Shown here piece by piece: positions 13,001 to 41,192 of a stretch of DNA of 64,000 bases. Below the pieces are notes generated by a model that was given only the letters and a program-made list of their open reading frames with translations, made no database searches and had not been told where the DNA came from. This DNA comes from Glandiceps talaboti (Eukaryota > Hemichordata > Enteropneusta > Spengelidae): the NCBI RefSeq assembly GCF_964340395.1, contig NC_135560.1, positions 4,877,498-4,941,497 of the forward strand, given 5' to 3'. A program made the position numbers and the translations under genes. Position 1 is the first letter of the stretch, and each line of letters starts with the position of its first letter.

Positions 13001-13275
13001 CTAATGTTATCTTGTATTGTCTTGTCATATTCCATAACGTTCACTGGTTTAACAATGATATTAGTAACAATAACATTTTGTCTGCTTTGTCCACAGGTCG
13101 TCTTCTATTTGTTGGTTACAATGATTATACAGTGAATATCTGGGACACATTGAAAGCAGTCAGATTAGCAATACTGTATGGTCATGAAAACAGAGTTAGC
13201 TGTCTATCTGTATCTCCTGATGGCACAGCACTGTGTACAGGCAGCTGGGATTACACACTCCGCGTATGGGCTTGA
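894..13275 (+). CDS. GNB5: Guanine nucleotide-binding protein subunit beta-5 (partial, 5' end missing)
   Basis: Spliced gene with exons 894-1072, 1674-1750, 2526-2652, 7818-7961, 11497-11637, 12388-12484 and 13097-13275 (stop TGA). All introns are GT-AG. The exons sum to 944 bases, which is two bases completing a split codon plus 313 codons and a stop. The product is a seven-bladed WD40 propeller; blades end in motifs such as MIVWDAF, CALWDVE, ALVWDMR, VNIWDTL and LRVWA at the C terminus. Recalled vertebrate G beta-5 matches closely along the whole length, including [22 protein letters not shown] and SGDAFA, and the match is closer than to G beta 1-4. In the family, this subunit obligately pairs with R7 RGS proteins through their GGL domain and tunes Gi/o signalling. 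About 40 N-terminal residues (coiled coil) are missing. The third exon's donor region is tandemly amplified (see 2598-4016). Confidence 0.95.
1073..2525. other. Two GNB5 introns without further features
   Basis: Apart from the 77-base exon at 1674-1750, these introns are AT-rich single-copy-looking DNA. I see no coding potential or clear repeat. Confidence 0.6.
1674..1750 (+). CDS. GNB5: GNB5 exon: blade 2, first part
   Basis: The acceptor is TTTCAG ending at 1673 and the donor is GTAAGT at 1751. It encodes [20 protein letters not shown] and on to MVACG. The final Gly codon is split two bases before the intron. Confidence 0.93.
2526..2652 (+). CDS. GNB5: GNB5 exon: end of blade 2, start of blade 3, with amplified donor
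   Basis: The acceptor is CCTGTAG ending at 2525. The first base completes a Gly codon, followed by [11 protein letters not shown] and then [18 protein letters not shown]. The first donor, GTAAGAAT at 2653, joins in phase to the exon at 7818 and restores the family sequence SDQQ-ILTGSGD. Fourteen further copies of this donor follow at 94-96 bp spacing. Confidence 0.92.
2598..4016 (+). repeat. 96-bp tandem array of an exon 3' end plus splice donor, 15 copies
   Basis: Copies start at 2598, 2694, 2790, 2886, 2982, 3078, 3174, 3268, 3364, 3460, 3556, 3652, 3748, 3844 and 3940. Each carries the last 55 bases of the GNB5 exon (ending CAG), the donor GTAAGAAT and about 40 intron bases. The period is 32 codons and the unit has no stop in the coding frame, so the exon frame stays open through the first copies. 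Copy 7 (3174) lacks 2 bases (ATAT to AT), which shifts the frame. The second half is open in the shifted frame up to TAG at 4034-4036. Variants (GTGCAC versus GTATAC, ATGCAC versus ATGCTC) alternate in copies 2-7, implying dimer duplication. Confidence 0.97.
4017..7817. other. Large GNB5 intron segment with old repeats
   Basis: No coding exon is recognisable. Around 4036 a repeat-like start (AGCTCCGCTGTCAGCGAAAG) is present, and a 12-base inverse match to its first bases occurs near 7586-7597. Sequence near 4875-4900 is inversely similar to 7050-7075. The phrase GGGATAGTGACTTTT recurs near 5467 and 7007. A heptamer TTCCGTG is repeated about four times at 6291-6324. Bases 4840-6130 are richer in CpG than the flanks. 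These suggest one or more decayed transposons. Confidence 0.45.
7818..7961 (+). CDS. GNB5: GNB5 exon: end of blade 3 and start of blade 4
   Basis: The acceptor is TATCATAG ending at 7817 and the donor is GTGAGT at 7962. It is 48 whole codons starting [19 protein letters not shown] and ending NTFVSG. Confidence 0.93.
8178..10574. mobile_element. 2.4-kb TTAA-flanked foldback element with ~700-bp inverted arms
   Basis: The left arm (8178 to about 8873) begins AGGTGATTCAAAATGC, and the right arm (about 9898 to 10574) is its inverted copy ending GAATCACCT. TTAA sits directly outside both ends (8174-8177 and 10575-10578), matching the target site used by piggyBac-type elements. The arms are long and similar throughout, with small differences such as LEDM versus LDDM when the equivalent frame is read in each. 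The middle ~1 kb has no ORF resembling a transposase, so the copy is non-autonomous. It lies in a GNB5 intron. Confidence 0.85.
10575..11496. other. GNB5 intron, no feature recognised
   Basis: AT-rich intron between the foldback element and the exon at 11497. No coding or repeat signature was seen. Confidence 0.55.
11497..11637 (+). CDS. GNB5: GNB5 exon: end of blade 4 and blade 5
   Basis: The acceptor is TTGCAG ending at 11496 and the donor is GTAAGT at 11638. It is 47 codons starting [18 protein letters not shown] and ending FATASDDAT. Confidence 0.93.
11790..11975. repeat. TG/TCTG-rich low-complexity tract
   Basis: An irregular GTGTGT and CTGTGT microsatellite in the intron after the blade 5 exon. 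Apparent ORFs on both strands here are only translations of the repeat. Confidence 0.9.
12388..12484 (+). CDS. GNB5: GNB5 exon: blade 5 end and blade 6 start
   Basis: The acceptor is TTTACAG ending at 12387 and the donor is GTATGT at 12485. It encodes [19 protein letters not shown] through DFSLSG, with the last Gly codon split after its first base. Confidence 0.92.
12668..13030. repeat. Imperfect TCTCA/TCATC satellite-like tract
   Basis: A pyrimidine-rich run of CTTGTCTTGTCTCAT and CATCTCATCTCATC variants occupies most of the last GNB5 intron, close to the terminal exon's acceptor. Several ORFs read through it into the exon, but they are repeat artefacts upstream of 13097. Confidence 0.85.
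13097..13275 (+). CDS. GNB5: GNB5 terminal coding exon: blades 6-7 and stop
   Basis: The acceptor is TCCACAG ending at 13096. It encodes [35 protein letters not shown] and the C-terminal LRVWA followed by TGA. The C terminus ends exactly where family members end. Confidence 0.94.
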
Positions 13276-13358
13276 ATTCAATCACATAGCATTGACTGAA
13301 AGATTCATCGCTATGTACACTACTTTTACCACTCATTTTAGTGTTAACTTATTGTTAA

Positions 13359-13655
13359 AGTGGCACATGCTGAGTTTATAAGCTATTTGACTCAAGTGAA
13401 AATACTTGAAACAATAATTAAGGTGAATAGCATAATTGTGTCATATTAATGTCAGTGCATGCCTTCAATGGCACTGAAATCATATTCTGACATTGAAAGT
13501 ATACATATAATAAATTACCTCTTTTTCTTTTATCACTGGTGTTTATGTATTGGGTTCTGCCATTAGCAAGTGATGGTTATTAGAATGCAACAGGTATATT
13601 TCAATCTAGAGTAAAAACTACGCCCCAAAAACGTATAAACTCAGCTTGTGCCCCT
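13359..13655. mobile_element. 297-bp TTAA-flanked MITE in the GNB5 3' UTR
   Basis: The left end is AGTGGCACATGCTGAGTTTA and the right end is an imperfect inverse ending CTCAGCTTGTGCCCCT. TTAA lies immediately outside both ends (13355-13358 and 13656-13659). Related ends occur at 53796-54333 and at 60748. It starts about 83 bases after the GNB5 stop codon, so it contributes 3' UTR, including an AATAAA at 13509. Confidence 0.75.
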
Positions 13656-14010
13656 TTAACTAGAGCTCCAACAACTCGGTTTGTGTCCCTTTAACTAGAG
13701 CTCCAAAAACCCGGTTTGTGCTCCTTTAACTAGAGCTCCAAAAACCCGGTTTTTGCCTCTAACTAGAGCTCCAACAACTCGGTTTGTGTCCCTTTAACTA
13801 GAGCTCCAACAACCTGGTTTTTGCCCCTTTAACTAGAGCTCCAAAAACCCGGTTTTTGCCTCTAACTAGAGCTCCAACAACTCGGTTTGTGCCCCTTTAA
13901 CAAGAGCTCCTAAAACTTAGCTTATGCCCCTTTAACTAGAGCTCCAAAAACCCGGTTTGTGCCCCTTTAACAAGAGCTCCTAAAACTTAGTGTGTGTCCC
14001 TTTAACAAGA
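13640..14010. repeat. ~34-bp minisatellite built from a MITE end
   Basis: About 11 copies of a 30-35 base unit centred on TTGTGCCCCTTTAACTAGAG, with variable AACTCGG / AACCCGG spacers. The first copy is the right terminus of the MITE at 13359-13655 plus its TTAA target site and flank. Confidence 0.9.
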
Positions 14011-14958
14011 ATGCGAACAGTGATGAATCTATCAGTTGAATTCATAGAATGAACATTGTGGAATACTTAATTGTAACTGAATAGAGAAATTTAATGTTAT
14101 TGTCAAGAGCTAATTTTTGGTGATTTTTAAAGACGTATCCATGGAGATTATAAGTGAAAGGTATTTTCACTGGGAGTTAATTTTAACAGAAAAAGAGCAC
14201 ACAAGTGAAGAATAGTGCAAATAAATTCTAAATACAGAGTAGTATTTTACAGTATTGAGAAGGCGTTAGCATTTCACAATAACTTTTATTTGCCCAAATA
14301 AGTACATTTATATAACCGTGGTAAAAAGCACCGTTGCAATAACTGTTGAATTGATTATTAATCATACAGGACCTTATCATACTTAACTATCATTGTCAGT
14401 GTTTTTGCACAGAACAAAATGTCAAATTTAGCCAAAATCGTGTTAACTGTACAGGACCTAATAATACCTACACTGTTTGGGCTCAGAAATTTCCCATAAT
14501 GGTCGACTTTCTCTATTAACTAAAACATGATTTTATCCACCATGTAAATAGCAAAGATAATAATTTACTCCCAATTCTCCCATGTGGTGCCTAAGTTCTA
14601 CTAACCAGTCATCCATTTTGACTTTTGTTTGGTGATAATTGTAAATAAATAAATTATAATGTATATGAACATCATTCTGGTCAAAGGTCAAAGTATTAAT
14701 ATTATTTCAATTTTTTGATAGTTGTTCATTTCTGATATTTTGAAGGCTTTTTATTTGCTTCTAAAGGTGAATGATGATAAATGCCATTCAATAACATATG
14801 CTGTGTAATTACGACCACTGCCACAAACCTATAATGATACAGCCTTACATACTTCCTAAACTCTAATCCAAGCTGTTATTAAGCACACTGGTTTTTAGCT
14901 GTCACTTTACAACCATATTCCACCAGGTACCCATTAGCATAGCTTAGCAGACAATTAA

Positions 14959-15299
14959 AGTGGCCATGCATATGGATGAGGATTGGGGTATTTATTTTGG
15001 ATTTTTAATTTATAAAACAATTTTATCATGCGTCCTACTTGAAAAAACAATGTGAAACGACATAAACCAAGTCTGTTGTATTAACACAATACATTGCAAA
15101 AGATTGATAAATGTGTAAAAAGGGTTGTTATTGTACGTACAATAACAAACTTTTCACACATATTTTAGCTTGGAATGTATTGGGTCACAAACACAGACTT
15201 GTTGTTTCACATTGTTTTTTCAAGTAGGAAGCCATGATAAAATTGTTTTATAAATTAAAAATCCAAACTAAATACCCAATCCTCATCCACATGGCCACT
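14959..15299. mobile_element. 341-bp palindromic MITE with TTAA flanks
   Basis: Nearly the whole element is one inverted repeat folding at about 15130, around ATTGTACGTACAAT. Ends are AGTGGCCATG and its inverse ATGGCCACT, with TTAA outside both (14955-14958 and 15300-15303). There is no coding content. Confidence 0.85.
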
Positions 15300-15780
15300 T
15301 TAAGGTATAATGATGGTTCAAAGTGAGTGAAAGAATTCTAGTCAATTAGAAATCATGATGTGACAGGGATAAAACATTCAATATGCCAGACTTCAAGCCA
15401 GCCATTTTAACCATTTCATGCCAACCACACCATTTAACAATTATGACTCTGAACTACTATGAATACAATTATGATAGTGTGTTTGGTGTTACAAATAATG
15501 TTTGTTTATAATGGATATTTTTTTGAATGCTTATCACCCCAAGAAGTCCACTAAGGACCATCCCTCATAGGTTCAATTTTAGTGTAGTTCGAGGAAAACC
15601 AGTGTGTTGTTTGGTAGAATCAAAGTGAACGACACTCTTCATAGTTACAGACCAGACCAGGGCTTGAATCTTGGCCGCATTGGTAACGAGCAAGTGGTTG
15701 AAACTACTCGGTCACCAACAATTTTAGCATAGAACAAGGCAGATAGCCTGAATATCTAACAAGAACTTGTTGAAAGAGGA

Positions 15781-16148
15781 TATGGATGAGGATAGGGTAT
15801 TTATTTTGGATTTTAAATTTACAAAACAATTTTATCATGTGTCCTACTTGAAAAATCAATGTGAATCAACACAGACCAAGTCTGTGTTTGTAACTCAATA
15901 AATTGCAAGTCTGTGTTTGTAACTCAATAAATTGCAAAAAGCAAAAAAAAATGTGTACAAAGTTTGTTATTGTACGTACAATAATAAACATTTTATACAT
16001 TTATTAATCTTTTGCAATTTATTGAGTTACAAACAAGGACTTTGCATATGTTGTTTCACATTGATTTTTCAAATAGAAAGCCATGAGAAAATTGTTTTGT
16101 AAATTAAAAATCCAAAATAAATATCCTGTCCTCATCAATATGGCCACT
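15781..16148. mobile_element. Second copy of the palindromic MITE, left end truncated
   Basis: Shares the GGATGAGGAT...GGTATTTATTTTGGAT arm, the palindromic core ATTGTACGTACAAT and the right end ATGGCCACT followed by TTAA. The left terminal AGTGGCC is missing. It has a short internal duplication of a GTCTGTGTTTGTAACTCA segment near 15880-15930. Confidence 0.8.
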
Positions 16149-17254
16149 TTAACACGAATATTAACTCATCATGTAAATTACATTGTAAGCCTTCAATTGA
16201 TTTTAGACACAGGTTATATATCAGATGCCAATGTAATGATATATTTATATTTTAATATTCCCAAATGTTTTATTTCACTCATTAGTCAATAAGTCATGTA
16301 TGAATATAAGGGAAATTAGTCACCAAGTAGTGACAAAACCCTCAGCTGAGTTCTGTCACATGTATTTTACTGGTGAATGAACAAACTGATTGGGAAATAT
16401 TACAGTTTAATTTTAACATGTGGAAGTTTTGATTTATTAACAAATGTGATTACGTTTTTGAATATTTCAACTTGATGTAAGTTTTGAGCACTGCATACAC
16501 GTCATCAAAGAAAATAACCAGAAAGTAAAAAATTTGAATTGTATGTTCTGATTACTACAGAACCGATGATGTATATTAAAACACGTCAGACTTTGTATAA
16601 AATAGAAAATCAATTTTGGTGGAGAACGAGTCCAACTTGCAAGAACTATGAACGTTCATGGACTCTTGGTTACAAATGAAAATTTCTACTCAGACAATGA
16701 AAGAAATTCTGTAGCAGCAAATTCACCATGTGTACAACTTGGATTAATTGCACATACAACTTTGTCCTTATCTTGCCAACCATGTGGGCACTAAATGTAT
16801 TACTTAGTTCTACTTAGTTCTACAACTATGAAGACAGTATTGAATTGAATGTATTGCCGACTCATCATCACAAGAAATCATAGCAGATATCACTCAACTC
16901 AAAGACAAACTATTTATGATATTTAATCATTTGTAATAAGATATATACTTTATTTAAATTGCAGTAATAATAGTGTGTATTAATCATTCTCCTGATGTAT
17001 AGTGTAGCATATATAAAGTTTCTAAACTGCCAATAGCATTGCCATTTTTAACCTCGATGATGTACATTGTATTTATTTATTTATTTATTTATTTATGTAT
17101 TTATTTAAAATGTGTATAACTTTTCTAGTTGCAAACTGACTTGTCAATCTGATAGTAGTAAATCTATAAAATTACCTAATCATATTTTACATTCAAGGAA
17201 TGTAAAATTGTAATATTTTCTTCTTCTTTTTTTTGGTATTCACATTCTTTGTAC

Positions 17255-18115
17255 CAGATCTAAAATCAGGACCCGTTCCTTCCACATCTTTCATTTTAAC
17301 CAGTTTCTTGTACCAGCACTGCATGAAAAGTGGTGTTTCCAGTTTCATATGCTGCCCACGCAACGAAAATGCTGCTTTTCCAGATTTTCGGCAAATCCAT
17401 TGTGGGACCATCATGTATACGGAATTTGAAACACCACCATTTCATGCAGTGTAGGTCTGTCATCAAAACCAGTTTCTTGTACCAGAACTGATTAGGACCA
17501 GTACCCTTTGCCAGATCTGACATCAGGACCAGTTCCTCCCAGATCTTTTATTATGTCAGTTTCCTTGTACCAGATCTGTCATTAGGACCAGTTTCTTGTA
17601 CCAGCTATGCCATTAGGACCAGATCATCCTTGTATCAGCTCTGATCAGGACCAGTTCCTTGTACCAGCTCTGATCAGGACCAGTTCCTTGTACCAGATCT
17701 GTCATCAGGACCAGATCCTTGTAACAGATCTGTCATCAGGACCAGATCCTTGTAACAGATCTGTCATCAGGACCAGATCCTTGTAACAGATCTGTCATCA
17801 GGACCAGTTCCTTGTACTAGATCTGTCATTAGGACCAGTTTCTTGTACCAGATATGTCATTAGGACCAGATCATCCTTGTATCAGCTCTGATTATGACCA
17901 GTTTCTTGTACCAGATCTGATCAGGACCAGATCCTTGTACCAGATCTGTCATCAGGACCAGATCCTTGTAACAGATCTGTCATCAGGACCAGATCCTTGT
18001 AACAGATCTGTCATCAGGACCAGATCCTTGTAACAGATCTGTCATCAGGACCAGATCCTTGTAACAGATCTGTCATCAGGACCAGTTCCTTGTACTAGAT
18101 CTGTCATCAGGCATC
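17255..18115. repeat. 26-31-bp minisatellite (ACCAGATCCTTGTAACAGAT type)
   Basis: The consensus unit is roughly 31 bases containing GGACCAG, TTCCTTGTA(A/C)CAG and ATCTGTCATCA. The start (17255-17530) is diverged. The middle and end contain runs of near-identical units at 17700-17800 and 17940-18090, indicating recent expansion of a block. Confidence 0.92.
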
Positions 18116-18482
18116 ATTAATGTGGCAAAATGATGAAACTCAGAGAACATGATGATCAGTCCATGACTAAAACCCTTGTCAGATTACACTGATAATCTCA
18201 ATTTCATATTTACCTTATATAATATTGTATCGTGCTGTCCACTGCCTACACAATGTCTTGAAGCAAACTGCACTGCCCATGATAGTGTTGAATTTAGTTT
18301 ATTTCTGTCTGTTTCACATACTGCAAGTGGTAATGTTTAATAAGTATGTACCGTATCTTTAAATTGTTCATATTTTAAAAGTGTATTTCCCTGTATATAG
18401 CCATACCTTTTACAAACGTTTAAGTAATTTATTTAATAAACTTTAGTGATGCTGTAATTTAATTTTTTGTGTGTTATGTTTC

Positions 18483-18488
18483 AATAAA
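18483..18488 (+). promoter_or_regulatory. Candidate polyadenylation signal
   Basis: AATAAA following a T-rich stretch with TGTGTTATGTTTC. It could end a long GNB5 3' UTR; AATAAA at 13509 is an alternative. No transcript evidence is visible. Confidence 0.3.
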
Positions 18489-18728
18489 ACTTTCCCCAAA
18501 AAGTGATCTCATAATTGTTGTTTGTGTTTATAATAACAGAAATCACAATGTACTATTTGCCACATATAGTCAAATACCATGTGTTCCATGAGTCAATGGA
18601 GAAAGTCATGGTGACGTAGCAGTACGTATGTTTCGGTACTAACTGAAATCAACCCAAAACTCTCGTTATTTTTTCGGTCAGAAAACAATAGATACTGTGA
18701 AAATAATTTAAATAATTAGATATTGTAC

Positions 18729-19212
18729 ATCAGGTGCAGCCAACAGGCAGATTCAATGTGTGTTTTTCATTCATTTACATTTAGTCCTTGAGGGACTGAT
18801 TTACATAATGTTTCATATAAAGAATGGTGTTCTCAATAGAACCGCCTCCCCCAAAAAAATTGGGGAGAGCGGTGTTTAGCTCTTCTTATGTGCCATCCCA
18901 CTGGTGTTGAAGAATACCTGCCCTCCCTACCTCCCACTTAGTTTCAACTTGCCCGCCAGTCCACTGTCAACCCAATATTGTGAATGATCTACCCACTTCC
19001 CACCAGCAAAACATTTGTGCTGTCTATTATACCAACAATTCATTTTGAGGTACACAATTCCATGTTTTCCCCTCCCACTGTATCAAAATCAGGACTTTCC
19101 CGCCACTTCTTTTTTTGTTCCCTCCCGCTACCGATCGAAAAAAAGTCCGCCCACTGAAAAATTGCGTAAGAACAGCTTTTTTGCAAGAACTACTTTGTTG
19201 GCTGCACCTGAT
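18729..19212. mobile_element. 484-bp element with 16-bp terminal inverted repeats
   Basis: The left end ATCAGGTGCAGCCAAC is matched exactly in inverse by GTTGGCTGCACCTGAT at the right end. The inside has no ORF of note. A diverged relative of the right half (CTCCCACT...CACTGAAA...TTGGCTACACCTG) lies at about 19740-20014. No clear target-site duplication was found. Confidence 0.6.
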
Positions 19213-20095
19213 ACCTATTAATTGTAGTTAATTTTGTCCATAAGTAGTAGATTAGAGCGACTGCACAGTTGAAATCGTAATTGTATGAGGTCACTGATGT
19301 TTGGGTGCAGACCCAAAAACCAATTTGATTGGATTTAATATTGTACATACCATGTGTGCAGCCATAGGGCGCTTAGGACTAATTAATTAGACTAAGTTAT
19401 GTTTACGAAAAATAAATGAATAAACAATAACTACTGACAAGGATCAACAACAGAGTAATTACAACTCATCAACAACAAGAATTAGTATATAGTTTTCCCC
19501 CATATGCGAAATGGGCACAATTGTATACTGTCGGTACAAAACGCAGGTACAGGCCAGGTACAAGCCAGGCCAGGCCAGGTCAGTATCGACTGAATATTTT
19601 GTGGGATTTACATTCAGATCCAAAGATGTCAGTCATTATATTTTGTGTAGATTTTTGATTGGTTGTCGATGTCAGGTAATTTTTTTTCAGCAATTCGCCA
19701 TCAGTTATCTGTTTTCAAAATTGCCACGCAATTCGTGTCTTCTGTTCTAGGAATAATTTTATTACATTTTTTAAATAGATTTCATACTCATTCTTGATTG
19801 TGGAATACTCCCCACTGCATTCTTCCCACCTACATGCTCTCAGTACCTTTACCCTTTTCCCCTCGCCCATACAGTCTGCTGAACTATAAGTTTTGTCCAC
19901 TAAAATACTGAGACTGTTTTCCCCTCCCACTAACAAAATAACAAAATCACGGGGCCCACTGAAATATCGTGTGCAAACACCTTTTTGCACAGAGTTTCAT
20001 TGGCTACACCTGTCTAGTCTTAAGGCAGTCGACGTCTGTGTTTTATATTCAGTGTTAGATACAAGCTATTGTTACAGGATTGTTTTTGTACAATA
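19213..20095. other. Upstream region of the F-type lectin gene
   Basis: No coding sequence is recognised before the ATG at 20096. A short CAGGCCAGG/GTACAGGCCAGGTACAAG repeat is present at 19545-19585, and the diverged MITE relative lies at 19740-20014. The promoter and any 5' UTR exon are not identifiable. Confidence 0.4.
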
Positions 20096-38261
<18,166 letters not shown>

Positions 38262-39360
38262 GTTTATTCATAGATTATTTCTTTCTCTACAGACAGTACA
38301 CTGCCATAATGATAACGTTGATATGGTTCTAGGACAAACGCCCCTTGGACAAATGCCCCCCCCCCCCCGGACAAACGCCCCCGGTAGGACTGTCATTGCC
38401 TACGAATATATAGAGATAAAAACAATCCAGATGGTTTTATCACTTTTATTGTATAACGGATGAATAGTCAGAAGATGTTCAAAAAATGTTGAATTCGACC
38501 AAATAGGGCATGCTTTGATTTTATCACTTTTATTGTTACAGTATTATTACCAAAAGCGTGCTTATAAATTGATTTCGGGTGGTATACTTATGTTAAAAAT
38601 GACTTAACTCAAACACAGTCATTGTTATATACACATACACATTTTATTTCAGATATTAGACTGAAATTGTGACGACAGTAAAGAAAAATACAAACAACAA
38701 ACTTAAGTGTGATAAACACGGGATTTGATTTTTAAATAAGAAAGTTAATAAGCATTGTTTAAGTGTAGAACTCCAGAATCCGATTGCATAAATACTAAAC
38801 ATTACTATAATATTCAAAACTGGAGGTTGTAGGCTATTCCCCTCAAAGAGTCAAGCACATGACGATTCTCGAAATCGGCAACAATTTGTGTAGAACTCTG
38901 GAATCTGATTGCATAAATACTTAGTGATAAAACCATATTTTTATTTTTAAGTACACGCCTGAAATCACGTCTTTCAATCGCACTGTAGTAGAAATGCTAA
39001 GAAACCCTAAAAACATGCCATTCTTGGTTGAATCGTGAGCAACAGTCCTACCGTACGCATTTGTTCGGGGGCATTTGTCCGTAGGGCTTGTCCTATTACC
39101 CGTTGATATATAGCAATTACTCTAATCAAACAATGTTCTTTGACAATGAAATGAAAAGATTAATTAAAATAATTGTTGCAATATGGTGATACAATAACAG
39201 TTGTCATTTCTATGTTCAAATGCTTACATCTTTTATAAATATTTACATGTTATAACGAATAAATGGCAATTCGATTTTTAAACAATGTCCAGATTTTCCG
39301 ATTTCAATGGCACTATATTATGCATTGCAGTGGTTCATCCCCAACTAAATATGTGAAAAA
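38262..39360. other. Lectin 3' flank
   Basis: No gene is seen. A GGACAAACGCCCC phrase and its inverse GGGGGCATTTGTCCG occur near 38333-38383 and 39067-39085. They bound about 760 bases with an internal imperfect repeat (GTGTAGAACTC...AATCTGATTGCATAAATACT at 38762 and 38890). This may be an old inverted-repeat element. Confidence 0.4.
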
Positions 39361-40815
39361 TTAGATATGTACCCATTGACCAATAACGTAGTAACCGATA
39401 ATGTACCAATTGAGCAATAATGTAGTAACCGATAATGTGCCCATTGACCAATAATGTAGTAACCGATAATGTACCAATTGACCAATAATGTAGTAACCGA
39501 TAATGTACCCATTGACCAATAACGTAGTAACCGATAATGTACCAATTGACCAATAATGTAGTAACCGATAATGTACCCATTGACCAATAACGTATTAACA
39601 GATAATGTACCAATTGACCAATAATGTAGTAACCGATAATGTACCAATTGACCAATAACGTATTAACCGATAATGTACCCATTGACCAATAATGTAGTAA
39701 CCGATAATGTACCAATTGACCAATAATGTAGTAACCGATAATGTACCCATTGACCAATAATGTAGTAACCGATAATGTACCATTGACCAATAATGTAGTA
39801 ACCGATAATGTACCCATTGACCAATAATGTAGTAACCGATAATGTACCATTGACCAATAATGTAGTAACCGATAATGTACCATTGACCAATAATGTAGTA
39901 ACCGATAATGTACCCATTGACCAATAATGTAGTAACCGATAATGTACCAATTGACCAATAATGTAGTAACCGATAATGTACCCATTGACCAATAATGTAG
40001 TAACCGATAATGTACCATTGACCAATAATGTAGTAACCGATAATGTACCCATTGACCAATAATGTAGTAACCGATAATGTACCATTGACCAATAATGTAG
40101 TAACCGATAATGTACCATTGACCAATAATGTAGTAACCGATAATGTACCCATTGACCAATAATGTAGTAACCGATAATGTACCATTGAGCAATAATGTAG
40201 TAACCGATAATGTACCCATTGACCAATAATGTAGTAACCGATAATGTACCCATTGACCAATAATGTAGTAACCGATAATGTACCAATTGAGCAATAATGT
40301 AGTAACCGATAATGTACCCATTGACCAATAATGTAGTAACCGATAATGTACCATTGACCAATAATGTAGTAACCGTTAATGTACCAATTGAGCAATAATG
40401 TAGTAACCGATAATGTACCCATTGACCAATAATGTAGTAACCGATAATGTACCAATTGAGCAATAATGTAGTAACCGATAATGTACCAATTAAGCAATAA
40501 TGTAGTAACCGATAATGTACCAATTGACCAATAACGTAGTAACCGACAATGTACCAATTGACCAATAACGTAGTAACCAATAATGTACCAATTGACCAAT
40601 AATGTAGTAACCGATAATGTACCAATTGACCAATAATGTAGTAACCGATAATGTACCCATTGACCAATAATGTAGTAACCGATAATGTACCATTGACCAA
40701 TAATGTAGTAACCGATAATGTACCAATTGAGCAATAATGTAGTAACCGATAATGTACCCATTGACCAATAATGTAGTAAGTTAAACCAATAATATACCAA
40801 TTGAACGATAATGTA
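39361..40815. repeat. ~34-bp minisatellite, about 43 copies
   Basis: The unit is AACCGATAATGTACC followed by CATTGACC or AATTGACC and AATAATGTAGT; lengths are 33 or 34 bases. All three minus-strand frames are largely open for 300-400 codons because the unit has no stop on that strand. The translations (YIIGYYIIGQW and similar) are artefacts of the repeat. Confidence 0.97.
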
Positions 40816-41113
40816 GATTATGTTCAATTTTTTTTATTTGTTTTGTCATAATGGAGAAAAAATCATTGTTCTGTTAACAAAAACTATAAATCACGGTAGA
40901 AATAAAGCATCATAATAAAGTTATATTGTAGAGTAAATAGATATGAAAGCATTATGTAAATAAGTTGACTGACTACACAGGTAACCTTGTGTATCCTAGT
41001 GCTAGGACGTGGCCACTTCCTAGTGCTAGTGTTACGAGTCACAGAGCTAAATTATATCCATTCAGGATATTTTGGAAATTTTGATTATGAAGTCAAAATG
41101 CATTTAACTTTGT

Positions 41114-41192
41114 ACAATACAATACAATACAATACAATACAATACAATACAATACAATACAATACAATACAATACAATACAATACAATACAA
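41114..41192. repeat. (ACAAT)n microsatellite
   Basis: About 15 perfect units of ACAAT. Confidence 0.98.

Larger units (their letters stand above)
13276..18500. other. GNB5 3' UTR and downstream repeat-rich region
   Basis: No coding gene is recognised. The interval contains small MITEs, minisatellites at 13640-14010 and 17255-18115, and an ATTT microsatellite near 17070. Polyadenylation hexamers occur at 13509 (inside a MITE) and 18483. Where the GNB5 transcript ends is not decidable from sequence alone. Confidence 0.5.

Noticed and set aside
12646-13096. Upstream extension of the last GNB5 exon as coding
   Set aside because: The open frame runs through a TCTCA-type satellite. A good acceptor at 13096 and family alignment place the exon start at 13097.
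17193-17523. Overlapping ORFs of 73-75 codons on both strands
   Set aside because: They are reading frames of the diverged start of the 17255-18115 minisatellite, with repeat-derived words such as FLYQHCM and LVQETG.
39335-40827. Minus-strand ORFs of 339, 345 and 410 codons
   Set aside because: They are translations of the 34-bp minisatellite in three overlapping frames. No single frame is special and no homology is recognisable.
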